A DNA stretch of 64,000 nucleotides from Echinococcus granulosus (lineage: Eukaryota > Platyhelminthes > Cestoda > Cyclophyllidea > Taeniidae): positions 60,125 to 124,124 of the forward strand of contig NW_020170433.1 of assembly GCF_000524195.1 (NCBI RefSeq), written 5' to 3'. The notes beneath the pieces are model-generated. The model ran no database searches, was not told the origin of the DNA, and saw only the letters and a list, made by a program, of their open reading frames with translations. Made by a program: the position numbers and the translations under genes. Shown one piece after another: positions 12,522 through 27,500 of this stretch. Each line of letters begins with the position of its first letter. The first letter of the stretch is position 1.

Positions 12522-15500
12522 GTAAGCCAAATAATTCGGGCACAGTTAATTTTCTTTGACAAAACAAAACTGGAACAATTATTGAGGGGATAGACAGACT
12601 GACAGGAGTAAAAGCTGTTTTCGGAAATAGAAGTGAGCTAATGCCAATAAACAATTATGCAATTTCAAATCAAAAGATTTTAAGCCTCAGAACGAACAGA
12701 ATGCCATGTCGATGAGGCTTTAGGTGGCCACATCTACAGGGTGTAGAGGAAGAGCTACACCAAAGATCGTAGCCATTGAAAGAGATTCTACTGGTACAAT
12801 AGGCTGTGAAGTATAACCCTTCCTTGACATGGTTGTCCTCATGTTGAGGTAAGACTGCATTCACGAAGGACTTCATCCTCCTTTAACTTGGCCAATTGGA
12901 ATTCTTTTCAGTGATCACTTGATCCTTTGATTTGTTGACAGCAAACCCCTATTTTCATTTTGTCAGCAACTGGACGCCTATAGGGATTTGAAGAGGGAGA
13001 TACTGGGAATGCGTTTCACCGTTCCACTCCAGCTCTTCTGCCTCGACTGCAAAGGGGTCAACTTGAATTTGGCAGCAAGGGCTCAAAAATTGCGTGACAT
13101 TCTCTCCAACTTTGAGCTGGATGAGGCGAGAGAGATCAACCGAAGGTGGGCACATCTTCACAAAGCATCTCGTTACTGACAATCAAAATACCTTAGGCAA
13201 ATGCTTTACCTACATTCTAGCGCTGTAGGGCAGTCGAGATGTTGAAGGTGATCGAGGCAAGTAAATTCTTTTTCGATGGAGCTGATATCCTCCTTGGTGG
13301 TTAGATGTTGAAAGGCACGAACTTACTCTTGACGGAAAATGAGTCATTTTTAGCAAAACCGCTGTATGAATTGGCCGAAGAATACGGCCTTCATATATAT
13401 CGCCTCGACTAAGGATCTTAAATCATAGAACCGCATCGTGGTCAAACTTTACTTTGTAGTTTGTGGGTATGAATTGTAGATTATGAAATCGTGCCAGAGT
13501 CTAGAAGAAAACTTGTTGATGGCTCGCTAAAGGTACTCCAATGTGTGGTGCAGCATCGCGTGAATGCGTTGAATTGTGATTGCTGAGTGTGGAAGCCCAG
13601 CACTTGCGTCTTGAGAAGGAATCTTTGCGGCCGCGAAATGTGCTTAATCCTTAGCCCGTTTCTCGTGCTAAATTGTATTTTTCCTCTCCGGAGATGCTAA
13701 GTACCGCCAAGTCATCGGGTTTCTAGAAGCTTAAATCCATAATGTCAGCACTGCTTCATTAAATAGACTTTGTTAGTTTTGACAAGATAATTTTCTCTAG
13801 TGAACACTTCTGTTACTTCACGCTTCATTCGAAAACAATTCACCCCCAATCAGTTTTTAATTACCAATTTTTTTCTCAGCTCAGGCCTTTCAACGGGTAG
13901 GTGACTTATTTCCACGAGTCGATTCTTCTACTAAAAGGGAGCTTCTTTAAACACAGACGGTCAATCTAGGGACGTTTACTATTCACTTGGCTGCATTTTG
14001 ATATCTTTTTATCGTCTGCAGTGGTTCAGCTAAGCAATTCAATTTATTAAAGCATTAGAAATTTCGGGCCTGGCGCGTCTACTTATATCGGTAGACCGAA
14101 ATAAGCAGTCTGTATGTAAAGCCCTTTACATGCTGTTTTGACTGTTAGAAAAAAAACACACGGACACTTAGTGGGGAAATTGCGATGATCCATGGGATAA
14201 CAGATAGAAGAAGCTAGAGATGATCATGTTCTGTTCAAATATCATATCTATTTCCCTCAGTAGGATCTACATAGGTAGTACTTATCGAACGCATATAAAG
14301 TGGCTGCAATAACTGAGCATTACAGCGCGACCAATCCCCAACCCGAAAGAATGATTACTCATCTAATAAAAAAAGGAAAAGTAACTGATTAAACGACATT
14401 AAAGCACATCAAGGTGTGAGCATCTGAATGAAAACAAACTGCAAACAGTTGCTATCGTCAAGCTCTGAATACATATTCAACCTTATATACTAGTTAATTG
14501 CATAGAAAGTAGTGGATGAGGTTCCGAAATCATTAATTTCATTTTTCCGATAATATATCCTGTAGTAAATCACTCTCTTGCGAAAGTTCAAGTGCGTCTA
14601 CTTATTTCGCCAAGACCAAAATAAGTAGCATCTGAGCGTGTGATGTGGCTTATAGTATATGTCGCCGCTACGAGGCCATCACGAATAAGCTGAGTGAGGA
14701 GCCCGCGAACACACAGGCACTGGTGGACCTTCAGGATTTCCTCAAGGATACACAAAACAAGACGGTCTTTCGGTTGCAAGCCGAGGTGGCGGAATCGGCA
14801 GAACATCTCAGTTTCCTTCTCGATTACACCTTCATGTCGGGTAAGAGACCACTTTTCCATGCTCTTTAAAATGAAACATCCACACTGCTCCGTTTTGTGT
14901 CATCTATTTCATATTTATGACTGCGAGTTGGCAAGGAATCTGGAGGGATTCTTGAGATGAATCGGCGTAATACATTTATCATTTTACACCCTAACTTTAA
15001 ACAGCATTAACTTTATTTGACTAGAGGATGACATTCGAATGAACACCAACCTTTTCTACTGGCCTCACTACATCAAGCAGGTGTTCGACGTGACCATCTC
15101 TCGTCTGTCTGGTCTTCAAGACGCCGCCGAGGACGCCCTCCGTGCTCGCATCCTTGCACTGGAAAAGCGAATCGCCGGTTCTGCGGACTACGTACAAATT
15201 ATGCAGAAGAGAGAGACTCTGTCCCAGGATGAGATCAAGAAAGCCAATGCTACACTTGATAACTTTAAAACCCTCGTGAATGAGTTCAACGAGGAGGCCG
15301 AGGCTATCACTAGGTGGGATGAAACAATAGGCCAAAGCTACTCCTAAAACCATCAGCAAGGGTGATAGCTTGAGACTTGTTTTGTATTTTTAAAGAGAGG
15401 AAAAGCTACTGCAGTTTGAACAGAGTGAATTTCCACAGATTTTCGAGATGCGGAAGGTGATGGAGCCCTACGAGAAGTTGTGGCGAACGGCAAAGGACTT

Positions 15501-18500
15501 CGAGGAGAAGAGCAAGGCCTGGTTGGCTTCACCCTACTGGAAGGTGGATGCGGCGGCGGTGGAGACGGAGATCACGGAGATGTACAAAACCATTCATAGG
15601 CTAACCAAGATTCTTATTGATCAGCCTGCATCCTTGAAGGTGGCACAGAAACTGCGGGTAAGTGGGGGATGAAATGACACTCTATCAATGGACGGATATT
15701 CCTAATAATTGTTTTGTAAAAGAATCATTATCTCCCCTGTTCCCCTTGCACAGTTAGGTAATTCTACCATCAACTTTACGCTACGTCTGTGATTGAATGC
15801 GAAACATGGAAAGGGGTGGTCAGCTTTCGTGTATCTAAACTACTGAAATCTTACTTAAATAAACCGATAGAGAATCCTGAATCGTGACAGAAATGGAGTA
15901 AACAAAATATTGAAGCCTCTATGCCTGCTCCCCACCTTCTATTGACAGGCAAAGATCGAGAAATTTTTGGAGTACCTACCAACAATGCAAGTGGTGTGTA
16001 ATCCAGGTATCCAGCAACGCCACTGGGAGCGCATATCGGAGGTGGTGGGCTTCGAGGTACTGCCGACGTCGGAGACACCATTGTATAAGCTTATCGACCT
16101 CGGACTGGAGGAATTTTTGCCCCGTTTGGAGGAGATTGCGTCGGCTGCGGCGAAAGAGCACAAGTTGGAGGTCGCGCTGCACAAAATGAAGTCCGACTGG
16201 GCGGCCATGCGGTTTGAACTGCTACCGTATCGCGACACTGTGAGTTCCGATTCTTGCTCTGCGTAAATCGGAACAACCGACACCCTAGAAGGGTGGTTGC
16301 TTGTATTTCCCTTCCATTTCATGTACTCAGAAGCCTACTGAGCTCATAGAATGAGGGAATGGTCAATATTATTACCACGTAATATTATTTCTATTGTTGG
16401 AAAAAATGTGCATTTATCAAGTGATCTTATTGTCCAAAAACCACCGTTCAATCTCTAGATTCCACAAAATCAGTTATTCTGTAACCGGTTGGAGGGGCTG
16501 GGCTTATGCAACAAACCTCTTAAAAGTTGAAGGGTGTTGTAATTTCCACCTAACTCTGTGCTTTCGCAGGACGTGTGCATCCTCTCGGCAGTTGACGACA
16601 TTCAGGTGCTGTTGGACGACCACGTGATTAAGGCGCAGACAATGCACAATTCCCCCTACATCAAACCCTTTGAGGAGGAGATGCGGGCGTGGGAGAACAA
16701 ACTCGTGACCATGAACGAGATCATTGACGTCTGGCTTAAGGTCAGCTGCCAATAAACTAGTTAATTCCCTCTCTTGTTCATGCATTTATAATGGCGAAGG
16801 GATACGATATAGGGCTTTTTAAATGTTCAAGTACCACTTGCTCACGCATTAGAACGAGTGAATTGGGCTGTACGACTGAAAATTTATTTGAACGAAGACA
16901 GCAAAATTAACAGGAGGGGAAAATTAAGGTGCTATCCAGTGGGGAGAAAAGTCGCGAGTCTCTTGTTCACCTATACAGGTGCAAGCAACATGGCTCTACC
17001 TGGAGCCCATATTCTCCTCTGAGGATATTTTGGCACAGATGCCAGAGGAGGGTCGCAAGTTCGGCGTGGTGGATGTGCTCTGGCGCGAGATAATGGCAGA
17101 GGCAGCAAAGAATCCCTCGTGTCTTGTAGCCACCGACCAGCGGGACATGCTGCGCCGACTCACCGATGGAAACTACCTGCTAGAGGAGATCCAGAAGGGC
17201 CTCAACGACTACTTGGAGAAAAAACGCCTCTTCTTTCCTCGGTGAGTCAATAACATCGCCTGGATTGGGACATTATAGTGTACTGCATGAACCGAAGTCT
17301 AGTCTGTACCATCGGCGTGGAGGCCGAATAGCCGGAGAATGAAGAAGCTCACACAGCTGCACATAAAGAAATCTTAATATTCTTTTATCACCCTCCAACC
17401 CAGCATTAGCGGTTTGGTGTCAAATTTCCCAACACGATTTAACCGATGGCAAGCGACCACATTTTAAATGATAATGACTTTTCATTACAGAATTTGTCGT
17501 AAAAAAATTCAACTGATGAAGTGTACAATATAAAGCAATTTATCGAGGTTTCCTTTCCATTTCATCTCCTCTTTGCTCTTCGCCATTTGAATGGTGTCCA
17601 GTTCTTGTAACCAATCGGGAGTCAGGCATTGAGATTCAAATCATCGTTCGTCGCTTTTGTAGAGATATTGCAAGACGGTCTTTGTATGGACGATTTGGAA
17701 TCCTTTAATCAAATTTTTATCCTGTCTTCCAGTTTCACAGGAATTTTAAATTCAATTAGATTCCAACGGTTCATTGAATCATTTTTGGGAGCCCAGTCAT
17801 CCTTGGCAAATGTCATGTCTTGACGAAACTGTTGTCATAGTACACAAGCGATGAGTTTAGGTGGAAGACATCAGTAAAAAGACCACATGTCTGGGTTATT
17901 CTCACCACCAAGAGTTTAGGATTGAATTCACAATTCTAGTGAATTCCATTAAGTTTCCTATGAATGGAATCGCTTTATGAGAACACCTTTAGAAATGCTG
18001 ATCGTATAATTATGCCCTTTTAAATCTACAGTCAGGTTTTTTTTCCCTTTAATTTGAAATTCAGACAACCGGAGCGAAATGAAGGTGATATTGATTCGCA
18101 GACACATTACCGTGGAAGACTGGACATTCCAGACGTGATGAAGTTGATCAACTAACAATTTTCCTTGCTAACTTAAAATACACCAGACACATGGCATGTG
18201 CTTTTCAGTTTCTTCTTCCTGTCAAATGACGAGCTGTTGGAAATACTCTCGGAGACTAAGGATCCCCTCCGTGTGCAGCCGCACTTGAAGAAGTGCTTTG
18301 AGGGAATAAGTGCGCTGAATTTCACTGATCAACAAGAAATCATCGGTATGATGTCGGCTGAGGGCGAAATGGTGCCGTTTGTCACGAAAATCTACCCGGC
18401 TAAGGCGAAGGTGAGTGCGTGCGCGCACCTTCTTTCCCATTGGCTATTTTTGACCTGGGTGCGGGTGCTACCACAAATACGTGATTGAAGCTAATAATAT

Positions 18501-21500
18501 GATTGGGGAAATAAAATAGTAAAATTACACATTTTGACTCAATTCTATAGCAAAAGGAGGCTAATGGTAAGTAGATAGAAAACACTTTTTGAGGATATAA
18601 TGTATCCCCCGAAAATGAATAGCAGTTCCTCAAATATGCATCAAATTCGATTATTCTACCCAATAAAAACTTAAATTGGGGTTGAACGCCATTTTTTGAA
18701 GGTTTTAGTTGCCTCATTCCACAATTTCGGCCATTGTTATAAACTTTTATTTAACACAAGCATGTGAATAATTTCATGTTAACGGGAGGTTTTACCTTTA
18801 GATATGTAATTGTGGAAAATACTTCAAAGTAGTATCCGAAGCACTCAAGTAAACACCATGTGCTCTTTGTAAAGTGTTAAACCTCATGCAAAAAACAAAA
18901 ATTCATGTTTAAATGAACAAAAATTCTGCTGAAAACCATTCGATTTTTTGTATGCTCTGACGCGGTTCCGTTTTGGAATGCAAACTGATTCAATAAATGT
19001 AAAAATCAACATAAAACCAGTTAAAATACATAAAGTTGGCAAGAATTATTTGAGACCTATAAATAAACGTTTTCACGTGTTAATGCTGAAGCGCCTCAGA
19101 CATCACTATTTTAACCAATCGCCTGTTAACCACTTATTACCCTACACTCATTCCAGACATTTACACCTTTGCCACCGTATTAACGTTGAAGTTTTGTACC
19201 TAAGATGTAAAATTTCCACTTATTCTTCCAAAAAATTAATCACATTCAAGATAGGATTTAGACTACTCAATTGAAAAAAGTAGCTTGCTGGATGTCTTAT
19301 AAACCGATCAATAGGTAGGTATTTTGCTTAAAAGGAAGACCATTGAAGGATATGAAACACTGTTTCTTGACAGGGCATGGTGGAGAAGTGGCTCCTGCAG
19401 GTTGAGGAGATGATGGTTCAAAGTATCCGCAAAGTCATTGCTGACAGCATCGAGGCTTACTTGATGACGGTGAGAGAAAAGTGGGTCCTTGATTGGCCAG
19501 GCCAAGTAAGTCTCCCATCCAATTAAAATGTGCAAACTTTGCTTACCGCCAGAGCACCAATCAGAAGCTTGTCATTCTCTTATAGGTTGTTTTGTGCGGC
19601 TCCATGGTCCACTGGACCAGCAATGTTCAAAAGGCCATTTCGGATCAGAAATTGCTTCCACAGAAGTTAAAATGTGATAAACAGATTGAGGATATTGTGG
19701 AGTTGGTGAGAGGACAGCTTACAAGTGGAGAACGTCTCACTTTGGAAGCTCTCATCGTTCTCGACGTGCATGGTATGATCGACATTAGATGTCCGAAATT
19801 CATACAATTAGGAAACTTTACCTCATAAATAACCATAATCCACGAAACGCGTCGAACACTTTTCTCTGATTGATTAATTAACTTGACCAAGTTGGGCAGG
19901 AGATCAATTCCAAGTTTTCCTGAATAGTAATAATGACATGTGAGTAGTAATGCGGCAGAATTAGCAAGGGGTAAATAAAGAAGAAAGATTCCTGGAAGTT
20001 AATCTACTCACAAATGATATTCCCTGGTAAAAGTTGTTTGGACATTGATTATACATGGGGACCTTTTTTTTACTAGGTATTTCTGTACCCTTTATATAAG
20101 GTGAATGCAGATATCTCCTGCTTACTCTTGAACATTCATTTCAGCTATTTTAAAGGCACAGCAAATTACTTCATTGCCTAGTTTATACGGCAGTGGTAAA
20201 TAAATGGCATAACCATGGCTAGGAGAACTGTCAGTATAACAACGCAATGTTGAAATGGGTACCTCTATTGCTGAATTGCCTAGTCTTTTTGCTAATTGAC
20301 TACTGGTGGGTCAAACAAGGTCATTATAAATGACATTGGGCGATTTATGGAATACATATCACGTTGCGGTGCTGCTTTTGCGGTGTTTCTTACTGTAAAG
20401 CTTGTTTTGACTTGTGGAGAAGTTTCGAATGCAACTTTTTATATGTAGGATAAAGCGTAAAGAAATTATCTTTACCATGCTCCTCTCCGCTTTCCTGCTC
20501 TTTTTGAGGCCTCACTTCGGTTGAACCTGATGACCGTGGTTGAAGCTTGTCTACTTTATGAAAGGAATTTAGCTTGCTTCCAAAGCTGCAGCTGCAGCTC
20601 CAGAAGCTATCCATACGGCTTCTTGTAGAACACTTACCATCCAGAAGTGTTTTTACCAATTTCGGGTGATTTTGGTAATGATTAATTGCTCAACGATGGA
20701 TGGATCATGTTTCCGAAGACCTCAAATTCTCAATTTTGTAAGAAATTCATGCAGCGCCACTGATAAGTTAAAATAAACTTTTAGTAATGGTATGTTTAAT
20801 CCGTACACCTGCATCAACTGGGAAGGAGAATTCGTAGTGGAAGATACTCAATAACGGATGCTAGTACGTTTGGACAGCCAGCAATGTGCTCTTCACTACT
20901 TCAGTGCTTAAAAAAGAAAGTTTTGCCTTCATCCTTAAAAGTCAACACAACACACGGCCTCCCATCTTATACCGCATAACTGACTCCTGAGGGGATTATC
21001 ACTTTTGAGTGGAATGGGGGGGGAGTGGGGGTGGTGATCTAGCTTTACCATCGTAATCGCCAAGTCATGACTAGCGCCTTCTTTTGGTATCCGACTTTCA
21101 CATGACCACATGTAGAGTAGCCAGGTGAGAAATCAAGGCAAGGGGGGAGTTACTAAGGTCGAGCGCTTTACCTCTAAAGGCAAAGGGTTTTATAGAAGGG
21201 AAAATCTTCAACTTTTGTCTACTTAGGTAGGAGTGCCAAATTCTGTTGGCAATGGTTGTAGCAGATGTCTCCAGTAGCTTCCCTTTTTTACTTCAGTTTC
21301 GTGTTAAAAATCACATGAAATTGTTTAGTTATCCTTTATAAGCCACTTTAAATTAGGAAGAAATTTCTTAACACAAAGGTTAGCATAAACCGCAGTGATG
21401 ATGATGAGTGGGAAATTCCCTTGCTAAATTTGTACTGTAAGGCTCTCAACGTAAATATTGTAGAATTTAGTACCTTTGGATGAGTTGTACACTGGTTGGT

Positions 21501-24500
21501 GAGGTGAGGCGACAAAACGTATGCGTTTATGCTCGGAAAGCCTTACTGATTACATATTTAGTAGCATTCAGCAGTATTAATTTGTTCATTAAATATAAAA
21601 ACAGAATGTCATGAAAAAAGTCGGCAAGTGGTGAATCACATAATGTAATTTAATGAAACTGGATAACTAGTCTGTTTTGACTAAATCTGACGTTCCGATT
21701 TCGCTTCGTCGCATCGGTTCATTTAAACATTTTACATCATGAAAGGAATTGTGTTTTTCCCTTAGAATGCTCTCCATTTGCTCATAAGTCAGAGTGGAAT
21801 TTCATTTTACCACAGTGTCAAAAGCATTTTTATTGAAAGGTGTAAACCCATGATCACTCGCGCCAATCAGGCCTAATTTCTCTGCCCACCACTGGAATGA
21901 TGTTAGATGGCAAAGTATGTTATCTTTACGAAGCCAGTAGTAATTTCTTCTATAAGACAATGCCATTGCATTTTGTCAAGCTCGAGATGTGGTTGCGGAG
22001 CTGGTGAAGGCGCAGATCAACTCCATCACCGCCTTTGAGTGGTTGAGTCAGCTGCGCTACTACTACTCCGCCAAGGAGAACCACGCCATCTACGTCCAAC
22101 TCATCACCGCGCAAATCACCTATGCGTAAGTCCTTTCAGCAGCTTAAGTCATGTGCTAGAGACTGACTCCTCTTCGTAGATCACGAAACTGTCAAGTTGG
22201 ACCTATTTAAAGCGGCGCCCGATTGTCTTCCATGGTTCATCGAAAAGTTGATTTGATAGTATTAGATAAACAGGGGGAAAATCGAATCCAACCTGAGGAA
22301 AAGATTCCACGAACCCCGACTTTGTTGGCCATGATGGCTTTTATGGCTTTTGAAAGCCATTACGCTGGTAAACTTTTAAGCGTAAATAATAATTAATGTG
22401 CATTTAATCTGATAGACTGGTTTTAGTAAGTAGTCACAATGTGAAAATTCTCCTCTTCTCAACTTAATGTTTTGCTGTCAAGAATAGGAAATGTCTTTTT
22501 CATTTTAAGACATGTGCTGTTAGGTCCTGTAAAGTATTATTAATACCGAAATGACATTTAGGTGATAAAAATGAAAGAAATGAGCCCAGCTCCCCACTGA
22601 CCAATTCGTCTCACGTCTAAAATAATCGGTGTTTTGACGATTTCAGTTGCGAGTACCTCGGCAACACACCGCGTCTGGTCATCACACCGCTGACGGATCG
22701 CTGCTATCGCACGCTCATGGGTGCCATTCAGTTGAATCTGGGCGGAGCACCCGAGGGACCCGCAGGCACTGGAAAAACCGAAACATCCAAGGTACTTAGC
22801 TCAGCAGACAATAGTCTATAACGGTACTTGTAGAGTCCGTGATGTATTTCCTCTTGATTACATGCCATTCAACCACTAAATCTGAGGTGAGGGTGAAGGA
22901 AATTAAAGCCGTGAACATCCATCCTTATGAATGGTAGTATTAAATACCATTTGAATATATGCCCTTGCTGATGTCCTCTAGCTCACTTTCCTGGAGCCCT
23001 TTTGTCATTACATCAATAGATTCAGCAAACTTTACGTCCGTGTATTATTGTGTGAAACATTAAATCCAAAATTCAAGAGGATGCACAGGCAATACTTTGG
23101 ATTAAAATGACAGCCACATGAGTTGCAATTATTTATAGACAGTAACTTTGATAGTACTGCTCGAATGGGTTGATCTCTTCAAAAGGATTTAGCCAAGGCG
23201 GTGGCAAAGCAGTGCGTCGTCTTCAACTGTTCAGACGGTCTGAACTACAAGGCGATGGGGAAGTTTTTCAAGGGTCTTGCCCAGTCGGGTGCTTGGGCGT
23301 GTTTTGACGAATTCAACCGCATTGAATTGGAGGTGCTCTCCGTGGTAGCTCAACAAATCCACTCCATCCAGATTGCAATCGCTCAGGGCCTGGAACGCTT
23401 CGTTTTCGAGGGCACCGAACTTCAGTTGGATCCCACTTGTACCATCTTCATCACTATGAACCCTGGCTATGCTGGTCGGCAGGAACTGCCTGATAATCTG
23501 AAAGTGGGTGCCTCCAGAGCCTAAAACGTTGTTTTTTACTACCACCCAACTTAGTGGAAATATTAATTAAGGTGAACGAATGTATGAATGCTGTGTCTAT
23601 TTGCAGGTCCTCTTTAGATCCGTGGCCATGATGGTGCCCGACTACGCCCTTATTGGCGAGATTTCCCTCTACTCGATGGGATTTGTTGAAGCGAAATCGT
23701 AAGACTTATTTTTTTAGAGGAAAGCGGTTAACTTTGCAATGATCTAAAATAATGTGTTTTGTTGCTGTCCAAATATTTTAAAAAACGTTGAAATGTGGCA
23801 TTCAAATGGTAATTACTTAGGTAGGCGAAATGAAAGTTTGATTGACTGTCACATGTGGAGCCATAACTGAAGTATATGTTTTAGAATACTTGGAGTCAAA
23901 ACGGATGATCTGCATGGCAAAGCACGATGATGATTTGCACCTCATTTTTAGACTCTAATGACTTTCTGGAACTTGTGTAATCCGTGGTCACGCTATGCTT
24001 TAAAGACAAGTTAATATCATTACCATAAAAAGGTTCTTGGAAGCCCCTGCTGAGTAAAGTGAATAAATGGGTAACAGGGTCGTTGTTTTCATTTCCCCGC
24101 TTGCGAAGCCTCTCAAGCAAGATTGTGGCGACCTACAAGTTGTGCAGCGAGCAGCTCTCCTCCCAGCACCACTACGATTACGGCATGCGTGCAGTCAAGT
24201 CGGTGCTCACCGCGGCGGGCAATTTGCGTCAGAACTGCTCCGAGGACGAGGAGGAAAGTCAGCTCATCCTCAAAGCCATCATTGACGTGAATTTGCCCAA
24301 GTTTTTGGCACAGGACATTCCTCTCTTCGAGGGCATCATCTCCGATCTCTTTCCTGGGGTTCATCTTGCCGAAACCGACTATTCCGCCTTCATGGAGGCA
24401 GTAGAGGAGTCTCTGGCCACCCGACACCTGCAACCCGTACCCTGGTACATGGAAAAGATTCTGCAGATCTACGAGATGATTCTCGTTCGTCATGGTCTCA

Positions 24501-27500
24501 TGATTGTCGGAGACCCGTTGGGAGGGAAGACGCAGGCTTATCAAAGTCTTGCGGATGCTTTGACTCAACTTGGGGAGACGGGGGGCATGGGGGATGAAAG
24601 TGAAGTGCATTTTGGGATAATTAATCCAAAGTCAATCACAATGGGGCAGTTGTACGGGCAGTTTGATGTGGTGTCCCATGAATGGTCGGACGGTGTGCTG
24701 CCGGTGTTGTATCGAAGATACGCCCTAGCACAGGATGACCACCGTAGGTGGGTGATTTTCGACGGTCCAGTGGATGCAGTGTGGATAGAGAACATGAATA
24801 CTGTGTTAGATGACAACAAGAAGCTGTGTCTCATGTCTGGCGAGATAATCGCCATGTCTAAACGCATGAACATGATATTTGAGCCAGCAGATCTGGAACA
24901 GGCGAGTCCGGCCACAGTGTCGCGGTGTGGAATGATCTTCATGGAACCCTCGCAATTGGGCTGGAGGCCGATGATGAACTCCTACATAGCCCATGGACTG
25001 CCTCCGGTATTGAATGAGGAACACAGAGCTTTGTTGAGGGACCTCTTTGAGTGGTTGGTGGATCCCTGTTTAGAGTTTATCACCAGCCAGTGCAGTCAAC
25101 TGTTGCCGATTTCGCAGCTACATGCGGTGAAACAGCTCATTACGCTCTTTGATGCTCATCTGGATCCGATGCGAGAGCTGGAGTCTCGGAAACCTAACAG
25201 CGAAGGTAGCTCGGATTTATGCTTCGCGAGCATTAGCACCCACAGTCTGAGTATAACCAGATATGGAAAGTAACTGTGACTTTTGCCTTTAGAGCAGAAC
25301 ATATGCATCAGTGATGGTTAATGATTTGGTAATTATTAATAATTTAGCATTCAGATACCAGGGTGAGTGTTAGCAGACAATCATTCCTGCCTTCCGGAAT
25401 GCAGGGATTCTAAGAGCCCTAGTTACCAGGACCCAGCATATCGACTTAGCCTTGATCGAATTTTCTGGAGATTAATTTTTTTATTTTACACAGAGGAAGA
25501 AGCCTACCAGACCGGTCAAGGGAGCTACGGTCTGACCGAGCAGACAATCACCCTCTGGCTGCAGGGCCTCTTCATCTTCAGTCTCGTGTGGAGCCTCGGT
25601 TCCGCGCTTTCATTAGATGAGCGCGCACGCTTCGATGTGATGCTCCGCGACCTCCTCTCTGGTTCCGGCACCGACCGCGAACGTCCAACCTCATTGAAGT
25701 TGTCGGGAAAGAGCAATGCGCTGCCTGATCGTCTGACCGTCTATGACTTTGTATTCGAGCGCAAATCTACAGGCAGCTGGATTGAGTGGGCTGCCCGACT
25801 CGCTACACCTGAGTTGGGGCGTGATGAGTTACCGCAAGACATGATCGTGCCCACTACAGAGACTGTCCGCATGTCTTACTTTCTGGACATCTACCTGTCT
25901 CATCGCATTCCTATGCTGATTGTTGGATATACTGGTAAGTAGAGACGGTGGTAGCTTATGCCTTATTTTTGTAGTATATTGACGCGGTTGACGACCTAAG
26001 AACAGGGCTACGGTCTGAGAAAGATACGATTATTTGTTAACAACACCTGAGTTACCTGCCTCTTTTCCTTTTTAACTGGCATCTTTGGGACTGTCCACTC
26101 GTCTGAAAGTTGACGACTTTTTGTTGATCCACAGGCACTGGAAAGTCGGTTTTGGTAAACCAACACCTAGTGAATCTACCCAAAGAGGTCTACATCCCAA
26201 ACACACTGAACTTCTCGGCGCGTACCTCGGCCAATCTGACACAGGACATCATTATGTCACGGCTGGACCGTCGTCGACGTGGAGTCTACGGTCCACCACC
26301 GGGCAAACAGTGTGTCGTCTTTGTGGACGACCTCAACATGCCCGCGAAGGAGGTCTATGGTGCTCAACCACCCATTGAACTGCTCAGGATGTGGATTGAT
26401 CACGGCCACTGGTACGACCTGAAAAACAACAGCAAACAGTTTCTTGTGGATGTGGTGAGTGCTGGTGAAAATGTTGCCTTCATAGTCAGTGCTGTAGGCC
26501 CAATAGGGTTGCAGACCTGGTCTCAACCAATGAAAACTTCATAACTTTTTTTTTGAGTTTCTCCTCACGTTTTTTTCAAGCGAATTTATCGCCTTGTTTG
26601 CAGCTTTTTCTTGCTGCCATGGGTCCTCCAGGTGGAGGAAGGAACGACATCACCTCGCGCTTCACGCGTCACATGAACGTCCTAGGCGTGAATGAGTTCA
26701 ACGACGCAACAATGAGTCGCATCTTCTCCATCATTGTGGACAAGCACTTTGGACGTGGCTACGATTCTCAATTCAGTCGACTTTCCAAGGTAAGTAGGCC
26801 CTGTTACATTCCTCCTCAAAACTCTAACAATTGATATACTTTGTTTTAGCCCTAACTGTCACCAAAATGATAAGTATAAGAGTTGGAAAAAGAGAAAACT
26901 TGGATTATCAATGCTTTAGAGTGATTACACCTTGTAGATCATGGTCCAAGCCACGCTGGAGACGTACAAACGCGCAATCGCTGTATTTCTACCCACCCCA
27001 GCTAAGTCGCATTACGTCTTCAACCTACGTGACTTTGCTCGAGTCATCCGCGGTGTTCTGCTAGTCCCTCCATCCTGTATGAAGGAGGGAGATAAGTTTA
27101 TGCGCCTCTGGGTCCACGAGGTGGGTGATCACTGAATGATTTCCTATCTGTTTGTGACCCATGATTCATTTAATTTTATTTCTCTCTCAATTTTATAATT
27201 TAAAAACATTGAAGACTTATTTGACGTACAAAGTTAGTCAAAGACTAAATATGAGTTCTAAAACAACATGCTCTATTAATAGAACCGTTGAAGATCATCA
27301 GTTTGCGGGCCTTCGGATCCACGAGCTGAGTTGTTATTGACCAGTTTAACCAGAGGTGTGTCGATATTGAGATCCACCAAAAGAAATGATACTGGATGGT
27401 CATCATCAATTCCGTAGAAAAGCTACATGGTCTCAAGGTCACGAATAAGCATGTTTAGCTAAATAATCAGATAATCTGTGAACCACTTACAAATAACAAA

